Shown here one piece after another: positions 43,774 through 53,089 of a stretch of DNA of 64,000 bases (its first letter is position 1; every line of letters starts with the position of its first letter). The stretch is from contig SCRN01000040.1 in assembly GCA_004322045.1 (NCBI GenBank), forward strand, positions 434,001 to 498,000, in the 5' to 3' direction. This DNA comes from Paraburkholderia sp. Lineage in GTDB: Bacteria; Pseudomonadota; Gammaproteobacteria; Burkholderiales; Burkholderiaceae. Made by a program: the position numbers and the translations under genes. The notes below the pieces were generated by a model. It searched no databases. It saw nothing but the letters and a program-made list of their open reading frames with translations, and was not told the origin of the DNA.

Positions 43774-44792
43774 CTAGAGCACTTTTGACATGGATGCCTT
43801 AGCAGTGCTATCAGATTCAGGGTTCTTCACTATCCCCCCCTCAAGCATATCTGCCCAAGTCTGTAGCATCGCTCTTCGCTGCTCGGCATATTCAGCCTTG
43901 TTGTATACCGCGCGTCCCCCACGACAAGACGTTGTGCGCACGCCCTGCCTTCATGCGGTCTTTCGGGATGGTCCAGACCGCCGAATTAAAATCCACCTCG
44001 CTCCAGTTGAGCGAGAATAAATTCTGACTTGCGCACCATTATAAGCAACATGAACTTGATGGCCAGACGCAATGTTGGCAAGGTCGCTGTGCGCTCCAAT
44101 CCTTTGAAAAACACGTGAATCTCCCCGGGTGTCAGTGCCCGGTCCCGCGGCTTGAAGGTAGCAATAGCGGAAGGCCGTATGTCTTCTGCAGGATTGGCTA
44201 CCTTCAGCCCTCTTGCCTGCACGAAACGGTAGACCTGTAGGACGATGTCGCGCGCCTGAACGGAGGGCGCGGCCGCACCCCGCTCCTTGATCTTCTCGCA
44301 CCTCGTTAGGAGTCTTGAAGGTGTGATCTCTTCGAGCTTCAGTCGCCCGAACTCCGCTGCAAGATTCCGGTCGTAAACGGATTTCCTCATCGCGCGGGTC
44401 GATTCCGCGAGCGTGGCTTCCGCGTAGTATTTTTCGGCCCACTTCCCGAACGTCATCGCTTCGGCCGCTTCTACACGCTTTTCAACCTTGTTTCTCGACG
44501 GACTGACGCCGTGTTCCACTTCCCGACGAGCCCGCTCAAGGAGCAGCCTTGCTTCCGCAAGACGCAGCGACATGCCAAAGGAAAGTTCGTCAGCAGCGCG
44601 TGCGCCGCGTGCTGGTAGCCCGGGATCGTAGCGGCCTATGACCAAGGTCTCCCGGCGCCCATTCAGACGATAGTCGAAGCGGAAACTCACCGCTCCGGAC
44701 GGGGTAACCGCCACATACAGGCCACGCTGGTCAGCAACCTTGTATATCCTGCCGGTGGGCTTGAGCGCCCGCAATTCGAGGTCCGTAAGCAT
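43774..44792 (-). pseudogene. Tyrosine recombinase (P4-type, guaA-targeting) with frameshift and internal deletion
   Basis: Starts intact: MLTDLELRALKPTGRIYKVADQRGLYVAV with the DUF4102 arm-binding domain and the SAM-like core-binding domain, and ribosome site CACGGAG. Near 44010 a one-base shift breaks the frame (VRKSEFILAQ, then continuing as WSEVDFNSAVWTIPKDRMKAGRAHNV in another frame, to about 43926). The next residues jump to the protein's tail, RAVYNKAEYAEQRRAMLQTWADMLEG, ending at TAG 43776-43774. The section with the catalytic HxxR and Tyr is deleted, so no active integrase. The stretch 43576-43773 to its left shows nothing else. Confidence 0.88.
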
Positions 44793-44818
44793 GCAATACT
44801 CCGTGAACTGATACCGTG

Positions 44819-44851
44819 TTTGATACCGTCACGCGCCGTGACGGTATCAAA
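44819..44851. repeat. 15-bp perfect inverted repeat with GATACCGTC motifs upstream of the integrase
   Basis: TTTGATACCGTCACG (44819-44833), spacer CGC, then its exact complement (44837-44851). A further GATACCGTG lies at 44810-44817. It is 27-59 bp upstream of the integrase ATG, between integrase and guaA, where arm-type binding sites or an integrase operator would be expected. Confidence 0.7.
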
Positions 44852-44984
44852 ATGGATAGTCTGCAGAGAAAGATGCCATCCCGTCGCTCATGCCGTCGGC
44901 GACGCGGCGCTGCCGACGGACGGCAGCGGACCAAAATAGTCGATAAACCCTTGTTTTTGTGTGGGAAACCAAGGAGTCGACGGA

Positions 44985-45006
44985 CCTCTGCAGACCACTG
45001 CAGAGG
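44985..45006 (-). terminator. Hairpin 8 bp after guaA
   Basis: Perfect 9-bp stem CCTCTGCAG / CTGCAGAGG with ACCA loop, immediately downstream of the guaA stop on the minus strand. No T run follows. It could be a weak terminator or part of the attachment site. Confidence 0.45.
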
Positions 45007-45014
45007 ATCCTAAA

Positions 45015-45033
45015 TTACTCCCACTCAATCGTC
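45015..45033 (-). repeat. Native guaA 3' end, attachment-site copy 3
   Basis: TTACTCCCACTCAATCGTC encodes the final A-T-I-E-W-E and stop of guaA. Two diverged copies lie at 34494 and 37450. Accessory DNA with an integrase relic abuts it on the left, so this is where the island integrated. Confidence 0.85.
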
Positions 45034-46598
45034 GCCGGCGGCTTCCCCGAGATGTCATAAACGACGCGATTGATCCCCCGCACTTCGTTGATGATGCGGT
45101 TCGACACCTGCCCGAGCAGCTCGTGCGGCAGATGCGCCCAATGCGCCGTCATGAAATCGAGCGTCTGCACCGCGCGCAGCGCAACCACATATTCGTACGT
45201 GCGCCCGTCGCCCATCACGCCCACGCTCTTCACCGGCAGGAACACCGCAAACGCTTGGCTCGTCAGGTCGTACCACGACTTGCCCGTTTCCTTGTCGATC
45301 GTGTCGCGCAGCGTCTCGATGAAAATCGCATCGGCACGGCGCAGCAAGTCCGCGAAGTCGCGTCGCACCTCGCCCAGAATCCGCACGCCCAAGCCCGGCC
45401 CAGGGAACGGATGGCGATACACCATCTCATGCGGCAAACCGAGCTTCACGCCCAACTCGCGCACCTCGTCCTTGAAAAGCTCGCGCAGCGGTTCGAGCAA
45501 CTTCAGATTCAACGTCTCGGGCAAACCGCCGACGTTATGGTGGCTCTTGATCGTATGCGTCGCCTTCTTGCCCTTCCCGGCCGATTCGATCACGTCCGGG
45601 TAGATGGTGCCCTGCGCTAGCCACTTGGCATCGGTCAGCTTGCCCGCCTCGGTTTGGAACACCTCGACGAACTCGGCGCCGATGATCTTGCGCTTCTGTT
45701 CAGGGTCCGTCACGCCTGCAAGCTTGGAGAGGAACGCTTCGCTCGCGTCGACGTGGATCACGCGCACACCCAGGTGATCGCCGAAAGTCGCCATCACCTG
45801 CTCGGCTTCGTTCAGCCGCAGCAGGCCATGATCGACGAACACGCAGGTGAGTTGATCGCCGATCGCACGATGGAGCAACGCCGCCGCCACCGACGAATCG
45901 ACACCGCCGGACAAGCCCAAGATGACATGCTCACTGCCGACTTGCTCGCGAATCTTCTCCACGGCTTCGTCGATGTAATGCCCCATCTCCCAATCGGGCT
46001 TCGCGCCGCAAATCTGCAATACGAAGCGCTCGAGCATCGCGCGCCCCTTGGCGGTGTGCGTCACTTCCGGGTGCCACTGCAAGCCGTAGAAATGGCGCGC
46101 CTCGTCGGCCATCGCCGCAATCGGACACGACTCGGTCGACGCCATCAGCGCAAACCCGTCCGGCATCTGCGTGACCTTATCGCCGTGGCTCATCCACACC
46201 TTCAGCATCCCATGACCTTCCGCCGTGCGGAAATCCTCGATGCCTTTGAGCAGACTCGTATGATTGCGCGCACGCACTTCGGCATAGCCGAACTCGCGCA
46301 CGTGGCCAAGATCCACCTTGCCGCCGAGCTGCTCCGCCATCGCCTGCATGCCGTAGCAAATGCCCAGCACCGGCACGCCCGATTCGAACACCGCTTGCGG
46401 CGCGCGCGGCGTCTCAGCGTCCGTGACCGAACTCGGGCCGCCCGAAAGAATGATGCCCTTCGGCGCGAACTCGCGGATGAATGCGTCGTCGACGTCGTAC
46501 GGATGGATTTCCGAATAGACGTGCGCTTCGCGGATGCGGCGTGCGATCAGTTGGGTAACTTGCGAACCGAAGTCGAGTATCAGGATCTTGTCATGCAT
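45015..46598 (-). CDS. guaA: GMP synthase (glutamine-hydrolysing)
   Basis: Converts XMP to GMP. The 527-aa protein has the class I glutamine amidotransferase domain (catalytic Cys in LGICYGMQ, His and Glu in WHPEVTHT), the ATP pyrophosphatase P-loop [10 protein letters not shown] and the dimerisation domain ending [11 protein letters not shown] 46598 ([13 protein letters not shown]) is the conserved start. It is separated from guaB by one membrane-protein gene. Its last codons act as an integration target yet remain intact. Confidence 0.98.
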   Translation of the reverse strand: MHDKILILDFGSQVTQLIARRIREAHVYSEIHPYDVDDAFIREFAPKGIILSGGPSSVTDAETPRAPQAVFESGVPVLGICYGMQAMAEQLGGKVDLGHVREFGYAEVRARNHTSLLKGIEDFRTAEGHGMLKVWMSHGDKVTQMPDGFALMASTESCPIAAMADEARHFYGLQWHPEVTHTAKGRAMLERFVLQICGAKPDWEMGHYIDEAVEKIREQVGSEHVILGLSGGVDSSVAAALLHRAIGDQLTCVFVDHGLLRLNEAEQVMATFGDHLGVRVIHVDASEAFLSKLAGVTDPEQKRKIIGAEFVEVFQTEAGKLTDAKWLAQGTIYPDVIESAGKGKKATHTIKSHHNVGGLPETLNLKLLEPLRELFKDEVRELGVKLGLPHEMVYRHPFPGPGLGVRILGEVRRDFADLLRRADAIFIETLRDTIDKETGKSWYDLTSQAFAVFLPVKSVGVMGDGRTYEYVVALRAVQTLDFMTAHWAHLPHELLGQVSNRIINEVRGINRVVYDISGKPPATIEWE

Positions 46599-46744
46599 GG
46601 CAGGCACGGTCGATAGTGGACGAATGCAACGTACAGCGCGCGCGGCGCTGCACATGAACGGTCAAACAAAGCGCGCCGCGCACCCGCAGGGCGCGAACGC
46701 AAGATATGAGCGGGGCGAAAGCGCCGATGCGAACGATCGCGCGC

Positions 46745-47455
46745 TCAACCATGAAACGGCGGCCGTGGCGCGGACGTGCTCTGGCCCGAACGCACGTCGT
46801 CGCTGCCGCTGGCCGCGCCCGCCGAAGCAGCGGCCCCGCGGGCCGTCGCCTCCGAGCGCAGCGCGGCATCGCGCTCGGCGGTTGCGGCAGGCGTCGAAGG
46901 CGGTACGGCCGAGGGCACAGCGGGCGCCGCCGCCGGGGTGCCGCGTTCCGGCGCGGGCCGAAGCACCGGTTCGACCGGCACCGACGCAGCCGCGGCAGGC
47001 ACGTCGGCCGGCACTCGGCTCTTGGCGCCAGCCGCCTGCGCCGCCTTGGCGATTTCACGCCGGCGTACCGCTTGCGCGAAGCGAGCCCCCCCGAGGCCGA
47101 TCAAGACCAGCAAAGCGCCGACGAGCAGATTCGGCACGATCCCGAGCGCGGGAAACCACAAGGTATGCGGCGGCACTAGCGTCCAAACGAGCACGAGCGC
47201 GCCGGCGAGCCAGGTCACGTGGCCGACGATCTTGGCGACGCCGATCGTCATCGCGCCATCAACAGCGCCGCGCAACGACAACCACGCAAGCCCCAACAGT
47301 GCCAACCCCAACATCTGCCCGACCATCGCCGGTTCGATCGCCGTCAATTGCAGTGCGCGCTGCACACCCGCGAGCGGCGTAAGCAGCAGCACGGCACCCG
47401 AACTCAGGTAGAGCCCGGCGTCGAGGATGAGAACAGCGCGCAGCAGCGGTTTCAT
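46745..47455 (-). CDS. Membrane protein with long Ala/Pro-rich C-terminal tail
   Basis: The 236-aa protein has four hydrophobic helices in the first 130 residues (about 5-28, 43-62, 72-92 and 99-122), then a low-complexity Ala/Pro/Arg tail (VPADVPAAAASVPVEP and similar). No family recognised. It begins 6 bp after guaB on the same strand and lies between guaB and guaA, so it is transcribed with GMP biosynthesis. The tail is shadowed by open frames on the other strand because of composition; the membrane half makes this frame the convincing one. Confidence 0.75.
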   Translation of the reverse strand: MKPLLRAVLILDAGLYLSSGAVLLLTPLAGVQRALQLTAIEPAMVGQMLGLALLGLAWLSLRGAVDGAMTIGVAKIVGHVTWLAGALVLVWTLVPPHTLWFPALGIVPNLLVGALLVLIGLGGARFAQAVRRREIAKAAQAAGAKSRVPADVPAAAASVPVEPVLRPAPERGTPAAAPAVPSAVPPSTPAATAERDAALRSEATARGAAASAGAASGSDDVRSGQSTSAPRPPFHG

Positions 47456-47461
47456 GGGCGG

Positions 47462-48922
47462 TTAGTCAACGTGATAGTTCGGCGCTTCTTTCGTGATCTG
47501 CACGTCATGCACGTGCGACTCGCGAATGCCGGCCGCCGTGATTTCGACGAATTGCGCCTTCTCGTGCATTTCGTCGATCGTGCTGCAGCCGCAGTAGCCC
47601 ATGCTGGCACGCACGCCGCCGATCAGTTGGAAGATGATTGCGCCCACCGAGCCCTTGTAAGCCACCCGGCCTTCGATGCCTTCGGGCACGAGCTTATCGA
47701 TGTTCGCCGAATTGTCTTGGAAGTAGCGATCGGCGGCACCGTCCTTCATTGCACCGACCGAGCCCATGCCACGATAGGACTTGTACTGGCGGCCTTGGTA
47801 GAGGAATACGTCGCCCGGCGACTCTTCCGTGCCGGCGAACATGCTACCCATCATGACCGCGTTGGCTCCGGCTGCCAGCGCCTTGCTGACGTCGCCCGAG
47901 AAACGCACGCCGCCATCGGCGATGACCGGCACGCCCGTGCCCTTCAGCGCTTCGGCGACATTGGCGATGGCCGTGATTTGCGGCACGCCCACGCCCGCCA
48001 CGATTCGCGTCGTGCAGATCGAGCCCGGCCCGATCCCGACCTTGACGCCGTCCGCGCCATATTCGACGAGCGCTCGCGCCGCATCCGCGGTGGCGATGTT
48101 GCCGCCGATGACTTCGACGTGCGGGAAATGCTTCTTGACCCAGCGTACGCGCTCGAGCACACCCTTGCTATGACCGTGCGCCGTATCGACGACGATCACG
48201 TCCACGCCGGCGCCGGCCAGTGCCGCCACGCGCTCTTCGTTCTCGGGGCCGACGCCGACCGCTGCACCCACGCGCAGCTTGCCATGCTCGTCCTTGCAGG
48301 CGTCGGGGTGCTCTGTTTGCTTCGTGATGTCCTTCACGGTCATCAGGCCGCGCAACTCGAACGCATCGTTGACGACGAGCACGCGCTCCAGGCGATGGCT
48401 GTGCATCAGCGCTTTGGCGTCGGCGAGCGCCGTGCCTTCCTTGACCGTGACGAGCCGCTCGCGCGGCGTCATGATCGTGCGCACCGGCTCATCGAGCCGC
48501 GTTTCGAAACGCAGGTCGCGGTTCGTGACGATGCCCATCAACTGCGCGCCTTCGACAACCGGAAAGCCCGAAATGCCATGCTGCAGCGACAGCGCAATGA
48601 CATCGCGCACCTTCATGTGCGGCGGAACGGTGATCGGATCGCGCACGACACCCGATTCGAAACGCTTGACCTTCGCCACCTCGCGCGCCTGCTCGGCAGC
48701 CGTCAGGTTCTTGTGAATGATGCCGACGCCGCCTTGCTGCGCCATCGCAATCGCAAGCCGCGCCTCGGTGACGGTATCCATCGCCGCCGAGACGAGCGGC
48801 ATATTCACGGAAATGTTGCGGGTCAGCCGGGTTTTGAGGCTGGTGTCGCGCGGCAGAACTTCGGAGAACGCCGGGACGAGGAGCACGTCATCGAACGTGA
48901 GTGCTTTTTGGATCAGACGCAT
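47462..48922 (-). CDS. guaB: Inosine-5'-monophosphate dehydrogenase
   Basis: Oxidises IMP to XMP with NAD. The 486-aa TIM barrel has an inserted pair of CBS domains (about residues 92-205), the catalytic Cys loop [28 protein letters not shown] and the flap [13 protein letters not shown]. Length equals E. coli GuaB (488 aa). First gene of the guaB-(membrane protein)-guaA set. ATG 48922 matches the conserved N-terminus. Confidence 0.98.
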   Translation of the reverse strand: MRLIQKALTFDDVLLVPAFSEVLPRDTSLKTRLTRNISVNMPLVSAAMDTVTEARLAIAMAQQGGVGIIHKNLTAAEQAREVAKVKRFESGVVRDPITVPPHMKVRDVIALSLQHGISGFPVVEGAQLMGIVTNRDLRFETRLDEPVRTIMTPRERLVTVKEGTALADAKALMHSHRLERVLVVNDAFELRGLMTVKDITKQTEHPDACKDEHGKLRVGAAVGVGPENEERVAALAGAGVDVIVVDTAHGHSKGVLERVRWVKKHFPHVEVIGGNIATADAARALVEYGADGVKVGIGPGSICTTRIVAGVGVPQITAIANVAEALKGTGVPVIADGGVRFSGDVSKALAAGANAVMMGSMFAGTEESPGDVFLYQGRQYKSYRGMGSVGAMKDGAADRYFQDNSANIDKLVPEGIEGRVAYKGSVGAIIFQLIGGVRASMGYCGCSTIDEMHEKAQFVEITAAGIRESHVHDVQITKEAPNYHVD

Positions 48923-49250
48923 GGCAAATCCTATAGGCGCAAAAGCGAATTATACGCGATACCTCCCTGCTTTTCACTGCGCGAACAGTAAGTTACGCGT
49001 TTTTCTGCGTCGTCCGCAGTCGCGCGTTTCGGTTTTTGGTTCGACCCGCGTTCGCGCGAGTTTCGTTTGCTCGCGGCGCGCGTTCGCAGTCACGAACGCA
49101 AGAAATGGGGGAGAAAAGCGGGCGGCACACCGGACGTGTCGCAAGCGCCGCGTCTCCCCCTTTCGCGGTTCGCTATTGCAGAATCGAACAAGACCGATCC
49201 GCGCCCCGCAAGTAATCTGCCTCCTCGACTGACGAAACGAAAGGGCAAGC
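48923..49250. promoter_or_regulatory. Divergent promoter region between guaB and an EamA transporter
   Basis: 328 bp without a convincing gene. Several short GC-rich inverted segments occur (around 49040-49090). No specific regulator site could be assigned. Confidence 0.3.
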
Positions 49251-50231
49251 ATGAGGCGCGGCGTGATGTACGGGGTGCTCGCGGGAGCGATATGGGGCAC
49301 GGTCTTTCTGGTGCCGCGCCTGCTGCCCGATTTTCCGCCGATGATGCTGGGCGCGGCTCGCTGTATGATGTACGGCCTCGTGTCGCTGGCGGCCGCTCTG
49401 CCGATGGCGCGCCGGCTCGCAGCCAAGCTCACGCGTGCCGATCTCGTCGCCGTGGGCAAGCTCGCGCTCGTCGGCAATTTGGTCTATTACGTTTTCCTGA
49501 CCGCGGGCGTGCATCGCATCGGCATCGGGCCGACCTCGCTCGTGGTTGGGGTGCTGCCGGTCACCGTGACGCTTGCCGGCAGGCGCGACGCCGGAGCCGT
49601 CGCGCTCGAGCGGCTGCTTTGGCCTTTGCTGCTCGTCGTCGCCGGCATCGTTTGCATCAACGTCGATGTTTTTGCGGCCGGGCCCTCGCCGCGCGGCGCA
49701 GCTGGGGTGGCTGACAAGCTCGTGGGGGTGCTTTGCGCTGCCGGCGCGTTGGCGAGTTGGACTTGGTTCGCTGTCGAAAACGCACGCTACCTGCGGCGCA
49801 ACCCGCATTTCGACGGCAACGAGTGGTCGGTCCTGCTCGGACTAGCGACGGGGATACTTGGCGCGCTGCTCTGGAGCGCCTGCCCGATCATCCCCGGCGC
49901 CATGCTGCCGACGCCGCCCGCGCAAACCCGCTGGCACGCGTTCTGGCTGCTCAATCTGGGGCTCGCTTTCGGTGCGTCATGGCTGGGCACGGGCCTGTGG
50001 AACGCAGCCTCCAAGCGCGTGCCGCTTACGCTGTCCGGACAGTTGATCGTCTTCGAGACGCTTTTCGCCCTGCTTTATGGCTTTATCCACGATGCGCGGC
50101 TGCCGCGACCGCTCGAAGCTGCCGCAATCGTGCTATTGCTGGCGGGGGTCACCTGGTCGGTACGACGTCACGATGATGGCTCGGGCCATGCGGCGCCGCT
50201 CCCGGCAAACGTCAAAACGCCTGCATCATAG
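49251..50231 (+). CDS. DMT-superfamily (EamA-like) transporter
   Basis: The 326-aa inner-membrane protein has about ten hydrophobic helices in two halves. It opens MYGVLAGAIWGTVFLVPRLLPDFPPMMLGAARCMMYGL, where the GAIWGTVFLVP block is EamA-like, with VYYVFLTAGVHRIGIGPTSLVVGVLPV in the first half and LLNLGLAFGASWLGTGLWNAASKRVPLTLSGQLIVFETLFALLYG in the second. The substrate is unknown; members export amino acids or metabolites. It is a single-gene unit, convergent with rnfH. Confidence 0.85.
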   Translation: MRRGVMYGVLAGAIWGTVFLVPRLLPDFPPMMLGAARCMMYGLVSLAAALPMARRLAAKLTRADLVAVGKLALVGNLVYYVFLTAGVHRIGIGPTSLVVGVLPVTVTLAGRRDAGAVALERLLWPLLLVVAGIVCINVDVFAAGPSPRGAAGVADKLVGVLCAAGALASWTWFAVENARYLRRNPHFDGNEWSVLLGLATGILGALLWSACPIIPGAMLPTPPAQTRWHAFWLLNLGLAFGASWLGTGLWNAASKRVPLTLSGQLIVFETLFALLYGFIHDARLPRPLEAAAIVLLLAGVTWSVRRHDDGSGHAAPLPANVKTPAS

Positions 50232-50243
50232 GGGCGGCGGGGC

Positions 50244-50576
50244 TCAGCGCGAATCCTTGTGCAGCCATTTACGGCCTTCGACCGACCCGGCGCGGCGAGT
50301 CTTTTCCACGCGGCGCTGCCGCGCGAGCTTCGGGTCGACGATGAGGGGCCGATAGATCTCGACGCGATCGTGGTCGGCAAGCGGCGTATCGAGCGTTGCG
50401 AGCTTGCCGAAAACGCCGACCTTCGCGGTAGCCGGATCGATTTCGGGGTGGCGAGCGGACATGCCGCTGGCGGCAAGCGCGTCGCCCACCGTCGCGCCGG
50501 CCGGCAGCGACAGCGCAACCAACGTCTGCGCTTCGGGGCGCGCGTAGCAAACCTCGATCGAAAGCATGGCGCTCAT
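50244..50576 (-). CDS. rnfH: RnfH-family ubiquitin-like-fold protein
   Basis: The 110-aa beta-grasp protein contains MLSIEVCYARPEAQTLVALSLPAGATVGDAL, VGVFGKLATLDTPLADHDRVEIYRPLIVDPKLARQRRVEKTR, the UPF0125/RnfH signature. It overlaps ratA by 4 bp, the conserved ratA-rnfH (YfjG-YfjF) pair next to smpB. Function is not firmly established; co-occurrence with RatA is its main clue. Confidence 0.93.
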   Translation of the reverse strand: MSAMLSIEVCYARPEAQTLVALSLPAGATVGDALAASGMSARHPEIDPATAKVGVFGKLATLDTPLADHDRVEIYRPLIVDPKLARQRRVEKTRRAGSVEGRKWLHKDSR

Positions 50577-51010
50577 GATCTGCCGTAGCGCTCGTCGGCG
50601 CGCTTGACGAATGATTCGACGAACGTGTTGGCGATGTGATGGAACACGGGCCCAATGAGCTTTTCGAGGATCAAACTCGAAAATTCATAGTGCAAGGCGA
50701 ACTCGATCTTGCAGGCGTCGGTGCGCAGCGGCGTAAAGCGCCAGTACCCGGTAAACTTGCGAAACGGGCCGTCGGCGAACCGCATGTCGATGCGCGTGGG
50801 CCGCTCTTGCGTATTGTGCGTGGCAAAGTGCTGCTTGATGCCCTTGAAGTTGATGTCGATGCGCGCTTCCATCTCGTGCGCCTCCTGCCGGCGGATATCG
50901 ACGCCGCCGCACCAGGGCAGGAAGTTGGGATAGTCGGCCACGTCCGTGACGAGATCGAACATTTGCTCCGCCGAGTGGCGAATGAGGACGGTTTTCTGAA
51001 CATCAGCCAT
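50573..51010 (-). CDS. ratA: RatA/COQ10-like START-domain protein
   Basis: The 145-aa protein with a START/polyketide cyclase fold (PF03364) has SAEQMFDLVTDVADYPNFLPWCGGVDI, the diagnostic block, and a C-terminal GPVFHHIANTFVESFVKRADERYG. E. coli RatA was reported as a ribosome-association toxin; homology to COQ10 suggests a ubiquinone-related role. Divergent from smpB, as in many beta- and gammaproteobacteria. Start ATG 51010. Confidence 0.93.
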   Translation of the reverse strand: MADVQKTVLIRHSAEQMFDLVTDVADYPNFLPWCGGVDIRRQEAHEMEARIDINFKGIKQHFATHNTQERPTRIDMRFADGPFRKFTGYWRFTPLRTDACKIEFALHYEFSSLILEKLIGPVFHHIANTFVESFVKRADERYGRS

Positions 51011-51113
51011 AAAAAGCACGACGCGCGGCGAAAAAGGGGCGAGCTTGGCGGGATCGAGAGGCGCCGCTTTGCTAAAATCGTGATTTTAAACGAGTTGGGC
51101 GCTGTCCATATCC

Positions 51114-51560
51114 ATGAGCATCATCGACAACAGAAAGGCGTTCTTCGATTACTTCATCGAGGAACGCTATGAAGCGGGGCTCGTGCTCGAAGGATGGGAA
51201 GTGAAGGCGCTGCGCGCCGGACGCGGTCAAATCAAAGAAGGCTACGTCGTGGTACGCAACGGCGAACTGTTCCTGATCGGCGCGCACATCAGTCCCCTAC
51301 CCGAAGCATCGACGCACATCAACCCCGACCCGGTCCGCACGCGCAAGCTGCTCCTGCACGGGGACGAAATCAAGAAGCTGATCGGCAAGGTCGAACAGCG
51401 CGGCTATACGCTCGTCCCCTTGAACTTCCACTACAAGGACGGCCGCGTCAAATGCGAAATCGGTCTCGCCAAGGGCAAGAAGCTGCACGATAAGCGCGAG
51501 ACCGAAAAGAAGCGCGACTGGCAGCGCGAGAAAGCGCGCATTATGCGCACCGCGAGTTAA
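51114..51560 (+). CDS. smpB: SsrA-binding protein
   Basis: The 148-aa partner of tmRNA in trans-translation shows an OB-fold core with [43 protein letters not shown] and the Lys/Arg-rich C-terminal tail [28 protein letters not shown] that inserts in the ribosome. ATG 51114 fits the family start. Divergent from ratA-rnfH. Confidence 0.98.
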   Translation: MSIIDNRKAFFDYFIEERYEAGLVLEGWEVKALRAGRGQIKEGYVVVRNGELFLIGAHISPLPEASTHINPDPVRTRKLLLHGDEIKKLIGKVEQRGYTLVPLNFHYKDGRVKCEIGLAKGKKLHDKRETEKKRDWQREKARIMRTAS

Positions 51561-51573
51561 GCCGAGGGCACAA

Positions 51574-52512
51574 TCAACGCATCTCCGCCGCGGCGGGGCT
51601 CTTGCCGCGGTTGACGATCGCAAGGGCCGACGCGACCATCGAACCCAGATCGGACAGATTGCCCGGCACGATCAAGGTGTTGCCCGCCTTCGCCAGATTG
51701 CCGAACGCGCTCACGTACTGCTCGGCCACCTTCAGGTTCACGGCATCCATGCCCCCGGTGGATTGGATTGCTTGCGCGATCTTCTGAATCGCTTGGGCAT
51801 TGGCTTCGGCCACGGCCAGGATCGCCGCGGCCTGGCCCTGGGCCTGGTTGATCGCCGCCTGCTTTTCCCCCTCGGATTTCTGGATCGCCGCCTCGCGCCC
51901 GCCCGAGGCGATGTTGATCTGTTCCTGCCTGCGGCCTTCCGAGGCCGCGATCAACGCCCGCTTCTCGCGTTCGGCCGTGATTTGCGCCTGCATGGCGTGC
52001 AAAATCTCCTTGGGCGGCGTCAGGTCTTTGATTTCGTAGCGCAGCACCTTGACGCCCCAGCTCGACGCGGCTTCGTCGAGCGCCGAGACGACGCTGTGGT
52101 TGATGAGATCGCGCTCTTCGAAGGTTTTGTCCAATTCGAGCTTGCCGATGACCGAACGCAGCGTCGTTTGCGACAGCTGCGTAATCGCGAACACGTAGTT
52201 GCTCGAACCGTACGAGGCCTTCATCGCGTCGGTCACCTGGAAGTACAGCACGCCGTCGACCTGCAACTGAGTGTTGTCGCGCGTAATGCAGACCTGCCCC
52301 GGCACGTCCAGCGGGATTTCTTTCAGCACGTGGCGATAGGCGACGCGATCGGCGAACGGAAGCACGATGTTGAGGCCGGGCGCCAGCGTGGCGTGATAGC
52401 GGCCGAAGCGCTCCACGACCCACGCGTGCTGCTGCGGGACGATCTTGACCGTTTGCGCGGCGATCACGATGACGACGATGAGCAGCACGGCCCCGACGAT
52501 TGTCATATCCAT
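51574..52512 (-). CDS. SPFH-domain (stomatin/QmcA-like) membrane protein
   Basis: The 312-aa protein has an N-terminal membrane anchor (about residues 3-22), SPFH/band 7 domain (VPQQHAWVVERFGRYHATLAPGLNIVLPFADRVAY, TRDNTQLQVDGVLYFQVTDAMKASYG) and a coiled-coil Ala/Glu/Gln-rich region (EREKRALIAASEGRRQ, EGEKQAAINQAQGQAAAILAVAEA). Forms microdomain scaffolds, possibly regulating proteases. It is 3 bp after the NfeD gene, the classic SPFH-NfeD pair. Confidence 0.93.
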   Translation of the reverse strand: MDMTIVGAVLLIVVIVIAAQTVKIVPQQHAWVVERFGRYHATLAPGLNIVLPFADRVAYRHVLKEIPLDVPGQVCITRDNTQLQVDGVLYFQVTDAMKASYGSSNYVFAITQLSQTTLRSVIGKLELDKTFEERDLINHSVVSALDEAASSWGVKVLRYEIKDLTPPKEILHAMQAQITAEREKRALIAASEGRRQEQINIASGGREAAIQKSEGEKQAAINQAQGQAAAILAVAEANAQAIQKIAQAIQSTGGMDAVNLKVAEQYVSAFGNLAKAGNTLIVPGNLSDLGSMVASALAIVNRGKSPAAAEMR

Positions 52513-52515
52513 CGA

Positions 52516-52992
52516 TTACTCCTTTGTTGTTGACACCGAATGATGCGTACGTTTTGAGGCATGGCCCTTCTCGACCAGCACGAGACGATTGGCGCGCACG
52601 GCTGCGATCTCGTAGAAGCGAGCGTCTTCGCGCTCGCCCGGCGCGAGTTCGGCATCCCATTGCGAGCCGCGATAAGGCACGCGCGCGCTGCGGTCGCGCC
52701 AGCCTACGACTTCCAGCGTGGTCCCCACGTCGAGGACGACATCAGGATTGGTCGATGCATCGCGGCGCTCGCGGCGCCGCCCGAACCGCGAGCGCCGCAG
52801 CAGCACGACCGCGGCCAAGGCGACGAGCGCTGCGGATAGATACTGCACGGCTAAGCTCGCCCCGCCCCACTTCGCCAATGCACCCGCAATGAAGCCGAGC
52901 GCGATCATCAGCAAGTAGAACGTGCCCGTCAGCAGCTCCGCGACGATCAGCGCTCCGGCGCCGATCCACCAGAGAAAATCGTTCGGCGTCAT
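52516..52992 (-). CDS. NfeD-family membrane protein (short form)
   Basis: The 158-aa protein has two to three hydrophobic segments (about residues 5-35 and 47-64) and a C-terminal OB-fold (DVVLDVGTTLEVVGWRDRSARVPYRGSQWDAELAP, FYEIAAVRANRLVLVEKG). Short NfeD proteins partner SPFH proteins encoded next door, here the following gene. Start ATG 52992; the upstream extension has no support. Confidence 0.9.
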   Translation of the reverse strand: MTPNDFLWWIGAGALIVAELLTGTFYLLMIALGFIAGALAKWGGASLAVQYLSAALVALAAVVLLRRSRFGRRRERRDASTNPDVVLDVGTTLEVVGWRDRSARVPYRGSQWDAELAPGEREDARFYEIAAVRANRLVLVEKGHASKRTHHSVSTTKE

Positions 52993-53013
52993 GCTTGGTC
53001 TCCCCAAAATAGA

Positions 53014-53038
53014 AACGCCCCGGATACACCGGGGCGTT
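53014..53038 (-). terminator. Rho-independent terminator of ppsA
   Basis: Ten-base stem AACGCCCCGG / CCGGGGCGTT with ATACA loop; on the minus strand it is followed by TCTATTTT. It lies about 50 bp after the ppsA stop and 22 bp before the NfeD start, separating the two units. Confidence 0.88.
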
Positions 53039-53089
53039 ATAGCACGAAGCAGGGTCCGCATTCGTGGGCGGACCCTCAAGCGGACGCGA

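Noticed and set aside
33723-45033. tRNA gene as the island integration site
   Set aside because: No tRNA cloverleaf was seen at either boundary; the repeated sequence is the guaA 3' end.
47219-48991. 590-codon plus-strand frame opposite guaB
   Set aside because: Mirror frame of guaB; composition is antisense-like and no motif is present.
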